This document shows positions 46,101 through 56,100 of a DNA stretch of 64,000 bases, in pieces. The notes beneath the pieces were generated by a model that saw only the letters and a program-made list of their open reading frames with translations, was not told the origin of the DNA and made no database searches. The DNA comes from Proteles cristata cristata (taxonomy: Eukaryota > Chordata > Mammalia > Carnivora > Hyaenidae), in assembly GCA_017311185.1 (NCBI GenBank), contig JAESUZ010003499.1, positions 620,001-684,000 of the forward strand. The letters are read 5' to 3'. The position numbers and the translations under genes were made by a program. Within the stretch, counting starts at the first letter, position 1; each line of letters begins with the position of its first letter.

Positions 46101-49100
46101 TGCCCTTGCTGGCAAGCCCAGGGCGCACCTGGGGGCACTGCCCAGAGGTGCCTCCCTGCCCCGCCAAGAGCCGGCAGAGCCTCCCCTGCGGCTGCCTTTG
46201 AAGGACCCACATTGCACATCCGAGTTCTTTGTTCCTTAGAAACAGGAACCCACCTGGGCCACAGGCCCCCCCACGCCTCCCCCCAGAATCACCTGTCAGG
46301 AGGTCCGGGAGGCTAGGGGACCCCAGGGGCCAGTGCTGGGGACCCCAGGACAAGATCCTGCCTGTAACTGATTTCTTCTTTTTTCTTTAATTTTTAAATA
46401 TTTACTTTTATTTTTGAGAGGAGAGGGGAAAGAGGATCTGAAGCAGGGTCTAGGCTGACAGCAGGGCCTGATACGGGGCTCGAACCCATGAACTGTGAGA
46501 TCATGACCTGAGCCAAAGTCGATGCTCAACCCACTGAGCCCCCCAGGCGCCCCCTAAAATGATTTCTGTGGCAGGCTCATCAGAGTCCAGGGAAAATCCC
46601 AGATGTGACCCCTGGGGATCCTTCTAAGGTGGCAGAGACACCCCCTCCCCATCTCATAGGGTGTGGACCCACCCAGCCCCCATCCCTAGGTCTCTCTGAC
46701 CACCTGCCAAGACCCTGCTCAATATGCAGTTCAGCTGAGCACCTCCTACTCCGGGAAGCCCTCCTGGAGCCCACCCCAGCAGATGCCTAACCTCGTCTGA
46801 GCCCCCAGCAAGTGTAATGACAGCTGTTACCATTATGGACCAATGTGTCTCAACCTGCACATGGGGCCTTGATCAAATCTCCATGGGGAGGGGCTGCTGT
46901 AACGCCCGTTTCACAGATGAGGAAACCGAGGCACAGGGATGGCAGGGGGGTGCCAGGTTGGGGGCTGCCATGCCCCGGGATGGCCAGTGTGCGCGTCCAC
47001 CTTTCCTGAGACTGCGAGCTCTCTGAAGGCCCAAGCCAGCCCATGAGCCCGGCCGCACCACGCACGGGGCCCCGGGGTTGCACTCATTTTGCAGCACAGA
47101 GAAGCCAAGACTGAAGTGGAACTCGGTTTCCTGGATGCCGCGCAGGGCGCGTGCTGGGGCTGGCCCAGCTTAGCCACGCTGGGCAGGCCCCCCTCGGCCT
47201 TGAGGAGCCCCCACTCTGAAGAGGTCACCCCCCACCATCCCCGGCTGAGGTGGGGACAGCTGTGACCAGCCGTGAGGACAGCGGCCAGTGCTGGGGAGAC
47301 CATGGAGCCAGGCTCGGGCGCCTAGGATGAAGGAGCCCATCTGAAGAAGGGGCCCCGGCAGAGATGGGACAAACGTGGGACAGTCGGCCACTCTGCCCCC
47401 CACCCCCGCCACCACCCCATACGCAGCGGCTCCTTCCTTTGGAACAGCCTGTCACCATCTGCAAGACCACGTGGGCCCAGCCCTCCGCTGGCAGAGCCCC
47501 CAAGCGGCACTTGGAAGACAGGCCGGGCGTCAGGCACTGGCTCCTGGGAATCAGGAAAACACGCGCTGTCTGTCTTCCTACGTGTCACCTGCTGGAGGGG
47601 CCGAGCGGCCGTGAGCGTCCCAACATCGGTCCCTTTGCGGCTGCAACCCAAGGGAGACACCCCGGGAGCCGGGCCAGTGAAGATTTTAGCCTTCGAATTA
47701 TTTTGTTTTCCTACCTTTTCCCACTTTTCAGGGGGAGGGGGTGGTAACTCACATCCTATGGATGCAAGTGGGTACGTCCATCTTTTACACCCTCCCTCTT
47801 CGCGTCCTCCTGGCTGGCTGATCCTTGGTCTGTAATCCAAGGCCTTCTGGTTGGTGCCATGTGTCCATTCAGGGTCCCCGAAGTCTGGCTGCAGCTCAGC
47901 CTGGGCCTCTGAGTTGGAGAAAGCAAACTCCTGGGAAGTTTGGAGAATCTGCAGCCTGTGGCCTCACACACTCTTGGAACTCGCCGGCCACGCTGCGCTG
48001 TCGGCTCGACAGCGAGGCCAGGGTGCCGAGTCTGAGATCCCGGCCGGTGCCGGGCACGCTCTGTCACTCAGTGTTTGGGCCCAGGGGTAAGGACAGCCCG
48101 TGGCCGAGGCCGGCAGCATCCAGAGCCGCGCTTCTCAAACTGCGGGCCGTGATCTCTTGGCAGGCGGTGAAATCAACTGAATGGTTTGCGATCAATACTA
48201 CTTTTGAAATCAAATAGACTGTAGTAGATTAGAACAGGAGAGAAAATATTAGAGCTCATCCATCTTCCTAGGGCCAACTCCATTCCAGGAAGATCTGGTT
48301 TCTGCTATGAACACCCGTGAGTGTGCCTGTCGTCACGTAAGCTGCATCGTCCGGGGTCATGGTCTGAAGTCTGAACGCCACTTCTGTGAACCCCCCTCAT
48401 GGATGTGTGTGGGCCCTTCAAGGATGGGGATTCATCACCCTCAGGTTAAAGTGCTCACGTTGGCACACAATTGCTGTGGCTTCTGGTGCAGACTCAAACT
48501 GCCCGTCGGGGGTGCCTGCCACACTTGGTTGACTGCAGCCCAGTGTCCCCAGGGCGGAGAGAAAGGCAGGGAGGCCCAGGCGGCCCCTGGTCACACGTCA
48601 CCCACGGATCGTGCAGCCGGGTGGAGCCCAGTAGGCTCCCGCCTGTTACTGGCAGGGGGGAAAGGGGCTGAGAACAGGGTTTGGAGGGAGGGAGACGAGG
48701 AGGCACGCCCCAGTTCTGGGCAGCGGCAGATAAAAGTGACGTGCATGGTAGGACATTGGCCCGCGGGTGACCAGCCTGGCATTAGGCTGGGGGTGTGGGA
48801 CAGCCTGCTCCGTGCCCACAGCCGCCTGACTTCTGGCCCCCACCTGAGCTTCCGTCTGCCGTAAGGATGAGGGGTGTGGGGGGCAGGATTCTGTAAATAA
48901 TGCATGTGCTCAGGGAGGACTCAACCCCAGCACCTGCTGCGGCCGGCTCTCAACACCAGCTCACTGTGGGTGCTCTGCCCGGCCGTCTCAGGTCCCAGGG
49001 CTTACCCCCTGCCCGTGCCTAGACGCCCGGCTTCCCCGGAAGAGTGGTACCAGGGAAAAATAACGACGGCAAATAATAGTACTGGTGCTCTCCTATTTTT

Positions 49101-52100
49101 TCCTCCGTGGGGCCCTAGGAGGCAGGGCTTGGGGGGAGGAGAACACGGCCCAGAGGGGAGGGGTGATGTCCTCAGGCCTCGCGGCCAGACTTGGGGACCC
49201 TGCCCTTCCTCCAGGCCCGCTGTGGACTCCCTCCCAGAAGCCAGCCCTGCTGCACATACGCCTACCCCGCCCCCACACTCTTAGATCAATCCTGCTTCCT
49301 GCATGGCTGGGGGGGTCCCCTGTGTCCCCCGCCCTACGGGAGAGGCTCAGTGGAACCTGTGAACGGATGAGGGAGGCTTGGGGGCAGGCTGCCAATGGCT
49401 CAGCAAGGATGAGTGTAGGGTACAAGCCTGGAGGGAAGAGCAGGGCATTCCTGGCGGCGGAGGAGGGGGCGCTGTGGAGGAGGAGCAGAGGGAGGACTTG
49501 CAGCCAGGCCTGGGTCTCCACGCGGCCATCCCCCTGCAGCCCGTGTGCACTGAATGCCAGGCCCGAGCGCGTTCTCAGCGACTGCCACAGCCCACGGGGG
49601 AGGTGCTGCTGTGACCCCCATTTATGGAGAAGGAAGCCGAAGCTCAGGGAGGTGCAGTGATGGCCAGCGCTCTGAGTGGCGGGGCCCAATCCCAACCATC
49701 CCCCCCCTGCACCCGGCCACCCCTCTCCCTGGCTCCTGACTCCCTCCTCCTCCTGCAGAAACAGCCTCCCCTCTGCCTTCTGCCTTCTGGAGACTTCTCC
49801 GGGGAGCGTCTGAGCTTCTGCCAGGATTAAGCCTTTCAAAGGGCACGTGCTCAGGGTCCCAATCCGGCCGTCAATACCCGCTGCCCACCGCCGCTCAGAT
49901 CTCTCTGAGCCTGATCGAATTTCCTTCCCCAGCCAGGCCCTTCTATGCCCTTGCACCTGTCAGGACCGGGCCAGGTTTGAGGCGGTGGACTCCCTGACGT
50001 CAGAGCTGCCCAAACGCTGTGACTGACGGGTCCCCACGGGCCAAGCTCACGGCACATGATGCGCCCGGGCGGTTCCGGGCGACCGAAATCAGGCTGCTTA
50101 GTAATGAATCCGGCAGCCTGCTGGTGCCGGAGCCAAATCTCTAACACCTCACACGCGCGGTACAGATGGAGGGGGGGACGCGTGGAGGGGGGCGGAGGGG
50201 GGGTCGGGTGCTGCCTCGGCAAATGAACAAGAAAAAGGCTTGTTTCACAGAAAGAGTTGGAAGTGGGGGCGGGGCTGCCAGGAACACGCTTGTCAGCGGA
50301 TCCTGTAAATACTCGAGGCAGCTCCCCGGCCAGGACCCGCATGGTACTTATTTCAAAGCAATTTAACCGATGGGATTCCTGACTCCCAAATCAAGAAGGT
50401 TATTAAAATGAAGAACAGAGGCAGCTCGGCTGCTCGTTGGTGCCCGAGTCACACCCCTGTGGGCCGTGGATTCCTGTCCCCACCTCCCCACGCCCCTATC
50501 TGTTTCCCCAAGCCTCCCGCTGGTCCCCGGCCCGGGCTTCTTATTCTGGGGAACTTATTCTGGTGTGCGTGACTCTGGCAAAATCATTTTGAGAGACCGA
50601 GCTCTGGAGGCTTCTTCCGGGCGAGCGTGTGTGTTCTCAGTTGTTAAACACTCCAGAACGGATTTCTTGCTCGGTTTTCTTTTGAGCTGGGGAGAGATAT
50701 TAGGACCCTTGCTCACTCCTCTGTTTTGACCAGTGGGGAAACTGAGGCCCAGGCCGGGATGGGGCCAGTCCAGGGTCTCCCAGCAAGGCAGTAGGGATGG
50801 GCCTGGAAGCCGGGTTTTCTGCACCCAAGCCCAGCATGATTCCTTCCGGAGGGGACGTTGTGGGGGAGTGGAGGGGACCATAATTTAGTCTGTCCCACCT
50901 CGGGCCACCACGCGGGCTCCATGCCGGGAGTGGCGAGGGCCGGGGAAGCCCAGGTCCTGCCCTCCCAAAGCAGGCAGGTGACGGGGACACACGTCGGGCC
51001 GGGCATCCTGGGCGGTCGGCGTCAGCTCTCCATCCTTTGCAGGTGTTTCAGCGCCGGGAGGACGGCTCCGTGAACTTCTTCCGAGGCTGGGAAGCGTACC
51101 GGGACGGCTTCGGCAAGCTCACGGGGGAGCACTGGCTAGGTGAGGGCCGGGCACCTGTCTGTCTGCCCAGGGCCTGCCGTCCGCGCTCCCTGGCCCCAGG
51201 GGACGCGCCCTCCCGGGGTGGCGGGAGGTCAGGGTCTCCAGGGGCCTCCACACACACCCGGGCCAGCATCCAGGGACTGCCGGGAAAGGTGCTCTGTGCG
51301 TTCGGCGTGAATGAGGTCACTGAGCAGGAGACCAAAGGAAGACGGGGTGCGGTGTGGGAGAGCCTTGGAGGGGTGCGCGCGTTTCCAGTTGGGCTGGCGG
51401 CCATCCTGGATCTGGTGACCTGGGGGCAGGGCCGGGGCTAGGGTTCCGGTACGGGGAGGGCCAGAACAACCCCCAAACTGCCCTGCTCCCCCCACCGCGG
51501 GAGTCAGCAAACACCAGATGCGCGCTTGGGGCACCGCAGCCGTGACTCCCAAAAGAGAGGCCGCGGGTCCTGAGGCCCCAGGGCACACGGCACGTTTCCG
51601 ATCGTTGGCCCACAGTCCGAGCGGGGCAGAGCAAGGGCTCAAAAGGCTTGGATCCATATCACATCCAGGTACTTCGGATTTATCTTTAAACTCACTGAGA
51701 ATTTAAAAAATTTTGACATCTTACATAATGGCATTCTGAAGCATTACATCCATAAAAATCACAGGTCTGAGGTCTTATATATATTGGGGAGGGAGCTGGG
51801 ACTTGAGGTGAAGGTTTTATTATTAGTTGAGAGACAGAGGGAGTGTGAGTAGAGGGGAGGGGAAGCGGGAGAGGGAGAGAATCCCAAGCAGGCTCCATGC
51901 TCAGTGTGGAGCCCAGTGCGGGGCTCAATCCCACAACCTCTGGGATTATGACCTGAGTTGAAATCAAGAGTTGGACACTCACTGACTAACTAAGCCACCC
52001 AGGCACCTCTGGTTTATATATATATATATATATAAAATTCACCATCTTAAAGTGCACAATTCGGGGGGGGTAAGTATATTCACAGATTTGTGCAACTCTC

Positions 52101-53152
52101 CCCCGTAATTCCAGAATGTTTTCTCTGCCCTAGAAAGCTCAGAGAGCCCTATGCCCCCATTAGCACTCACCCCCATTTATATATATATATATATTTTTTT
52201 AATGTTTTATTTATTTCTAGGAGAGAGATAGAGAGAGACAGCGTGAGCAGGGGAGGGTCAGAGAGAGAGGGAGTCACAGAATCTGAAACAGGCTCCAGGC
52301 TCCGAGCTGGCAGTCAGCACAGAGCCCGACGCGGGGCTCGAACCCACGAACCGCGAGATCATGACCCAAGCGAAAGTCAGACGCTTAACCGACTAAGCCA
52401 CCCAGGCGCCCCTATTCTTAATACAGATTAAGATCGAGGCGCCTGGGTGGCTTAGTCGGAGGAGTGTGCAACTCTTGATCTCGGGATCATGAGTTCGAGC
52501 CCCACGGTGGCTGTAGAGACAACTTAAATACATAAACTTTAAAAAAGAAAATAAACACAGCACAGGAATGACACGCCATGTTTGAATGGCCTCAGACACC
52601 CCAGGGCTCACTGGCCCCACTTTGGCTGCCCCAGGCATGGATGTCTGAGGGCGGCCCCCTCTGGCAGGGCTGGGGTAGCCGGCCAGGAGGGAGAGGAGGC
52701 GAGAACAGAGGCAGGGGGCTTGTGGCTGGGCTGCCGGTGGCCGTCAGGAAGGTCCCAGCCCCGTAGGGCTTTCAGGGGACCTTCTGGGCGAAGGAGAGGG
52801 TGGATCCCAGAGGTGGGCAAGTCCGATGTGCCCACTCAGGACCTGCCCAGAGGCACCCAGCTGGTGATCTACGCTGTCATTTGCCTAATGTCCTCCTCCC
52901 CCTCCGTGACCCTGTGATCCACAAGGACAGGACCCTCTCTGTCCTGGCCTGCACTGTGTCCCTGTTACCAGGCGGGGGCCGGCTGTAGGAGAGGCCAACG
53001 TGGACTTCATTGCCAAGGTCTCTACTTAGTGGGCACCTCCTGTATGCCCAGCCCACTTTACATAGTTCAGCCCTGACCCCTCACGGCCACCCTCACAGTG
53101 GCACTGTGGCCCTTCCCTTTTATGGGTGAGGAAACTGAGGCCCAGAAAGAGT

Positions 53153-53197
<45 letters not shown>

Positions 53198-56100
53198 ATG
53201 TGTGTGTGTGCGCGCGCGTGCGTGTGTGTGCAGGGGTGGAGAAGGCCTGGGCAGGATTCCCAAGCTTTCAAGTACACCCTGAACCGAGTGAACGAGAGCA
53301 GAGGCAGGATAGGGGTCAGGGGAGAGGAGCTTTAAGGTGGGAGACCCCTTGGGGCGCCTGGGTGGCTTAGTCGGTTGAGCATCCGACTTTCGCTTAGGTC
53401 ATGATCTCGCGGTTCGTGGGTTCGAGCCCCGCGTCGGGCTCTGTGCTGACTGCCATCTCAGAGCCTGGAGCCTGTTTCAGTCTGTGACTCCCTCTCTCTC
53501 TGACCCTCCCCTGTTCACACTGTCTCTCTCTCTCTCTCTCCTAGAAATAAATAAAACATTAAAAAAAAAAAACTCTAATTAAGGTGGGAGACCCTTCCCC
53601 TGCCCCCCCACCCCGCCCCCGAGTGGGCGTGTAAAGGTGGGGAGAGGCTGGGGGGGCTGTTTCCGCATCACCACCCACCCCCTCGGAGCAGCGTTAGTGA
53701 CTCTGCCACTCACGGCATCTTAATTGAAATCTATCAGCAGCCACCGAAGCTTTGGGAGGAAGCATTTAAGCGGGGCCGTGATTAGCTCCCGGCAGCCAGG
53801 GAGCCCTGAGAAGAATGTCAACGCAGCCCTCCACCGCCCTGGCCCTTCCCGCTCTCTGCTTTTCCACGCTCCCCTGTCACCTTCCCATCCAGTGCTTTGT
53901 CTTTTCCTATTGAGTTATGGGAGCTCTTTATATATTAAGGTTATTGATTCTTTGTCAGATACACATGATACATATTTACGTCCTTGTCTCTGGGCTTCTT
54001 TTCTTGTTGTTAAATTATTGTTTATTTCCTAGATGTGTTAAGTTTTTATGGAGCCAATTCTTGCCAGTTTTTTTTTTTTCCTTCACATCCTCTGGGTTTT
54101 AGGCCCTGCTTTCCCCTCCCGGTTATATAAAAATGCCTCCTATTTAAAAAAAAAATTTTTTTTTTTTTTAGTGTTCGTATTAGGCGCGGGTCTGTGATCG
54201 ATCTGGGAGTTTGTCTGGGGTGACAGTGTGGGTTTGGAGGACTAAGAATTTTTTCTCTCTGTTTTAACCCACCAGCTGCCTCTTCCTCCAACTTTGATGG
54301 TGCTGGGGGTCGGGGCTCAGCTGACCATCCAGGGGCGCAGGAAAGCGGCGAGGCGAGGCGTTTGTCAGGATTTCTGCAGGGGCTGCAGAAAGACAGACAG
54401 TGAAGAGAGAGGGAGAGCAAGCGAGGGGGGTGCCTCTCACGGGGAGAAGGCTGAAGACTCAGAGGAACCCTGCCCCCCACCCCTCCTCCAGGGCACCCCC
54501 CAGGGGTTCCTCGTGGGCACCGGGACAGCACGTCCAGCTTAGCCCAGAGAAACGGTGGGCCTCTGGGCACCAGCGACCACTCAGTGACAGGGAAAGGGAC
54601 TCTCCAGCGCCCCTGCCCTGTCCCTGGACCCGATTACTGGTCTCAGACAAGAACTGGGTAACAGCAAGCAGTCTGGGCCACTCTGCCCGGGTTCAGATCC
54701 CAGCTCTGTTGCTTACCAGCTGTGTGACCTGGGTCCATAAGCTAACCTCTCTGTGCCTCACTTCCCTCACCTATAAACAAGGAGACTAAAGCCCCTGCCT
54801 CGTTGACGACAACAATGGCAGCAGCAGGCACCTGGATCATGTGTGCCGCGGGCCAGGCGCCGCTCTAAGAGCTGTACAGGGATTCTTTAATTTAATTGGA
54901 CTCATTCTAGATTCCACTGGATTCATTAACGCCCGAGAAGTGCTCGGAACAGTGCCTGGCATCTGCGAGTGCCGTCCGGCTGGTGGCTGTTGCCGTCGTT
55001 GCCCTTAGAGCTTGGGGGACCGTCCTGGGCTTCATCTCAGCCCCATGAGGCCCACTCCGCAGGGGGACAAACTGTGGCCCCGAGAGAGGGAGAGCGGCTT
55101 GCCCTGAAGCCCCAGCCCAGGGAGCAGCGGAGCAGAGAGAGGCAGGCAGATGGGACCCTTCCGCTCCCGGAGCCCGGTCACGGCCAGGTCCTGGGAGCAT
55201 GGGACAGGCGGGGTTTGCCGCGGCCACTGTGACTCTTCGCAGCGGCCTCTCCCATGCCCCCGATCTAGACCGCAGGACCCAGGCTTCCCTCCGGCCTGGC
55301 TGGGGAAGGGTCTGCACGGTCTTCTCGCCCCATTGGCTGGCACCCCACCCCCCGACCCCACCGATGATGGGTCTGGAGCTCAGGAGGGAGAGGCTGATGA
55401 AATGTCACTCGATGCTGATAACTTGTGATTTTAATTAAACGCCCTCTTAATCAAGAGGTAATCAAACTGGCAGGGAAGCATCGTGAATGTGTGTGTGGGA
55501 GGGAGGGAGGGCGAGGGGGTGTGGGGGCAGGTACAGGGCCAAGCCGCCCCTCCTGTTGCTCATCCACTAAGCCAGCATTTATTGAGCACCTCCCGTGGTC
55601 GGATTCAGCATGAACAGGACAGTCTGCTGCTCTCATGGTGTTTCCAGGGTGAGGACAGGCAGACCAGGAAATAGGCAGCTGGGACACAGAATGATACACG
55701 CTGGGGGGTGGGGTGGGGAGCAGCTGGGTTGGCAGAGGTCCTCGACCCAGATAGGAGGCCAGGCAGCCTTCCTGAAGCGCGGCCTGAAAACGACCCGAGC
55801 CTAAGGTAGGGGAGCAGGGAAAAGTGTCCTGGGAACAGGGAACAGCATGTGCAAAGTCCCAGAGGCACAAGGAAGTGTCTACAAGTCCCAGGTCCCTTCC
55901 GGCCCCAGCCCTGAGCGGGAGAGAGGATAAGGGGTGTCGTCACCGCCCCCCAATCCAGATTGTCCAGGTTTCCTTCTGCAACCTACAGTCTTTCTACTAA
56001 CCGTCCACTCAGATGTTTGGAAAAGCAGAGCCCGATTAAAGCGGAGAGAGAAAACCGAACACGAGCAACGGCCAGCCCTCGGTTTCTGCCACACAGGCTG

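Larger units (their letters stand above)
40349..51042 (+). other. FIBCD1: FIBCD1 intron 4 (10.7 kb)
   Basis: The largest intron. It holds MIR copies, two hAT-type DNA transposon fossils (41195, 48125), one degenerate cat SINE (46377) and two AT-richer islands (43015-43150 and 50050-50440). Several long frames on both strands are composition artefacts: none resembles a known domain or has splice support. Confidence 0.8.

Noticed and set aside
49093..49956. 287-codon - strand frame in intron 4
   Set aside because: No recognisable domain, and it overlaps a MIR remnant. It is typical of chance frames in GC-rich DNA.
3163..53578. tRNA-like sequences with GGTTCGAGCCCC box B
   Set aside because: These are the heads of tRNA-Lys-derived SINEs followed by CT-rich bodies and A tails, not tRNA genes.
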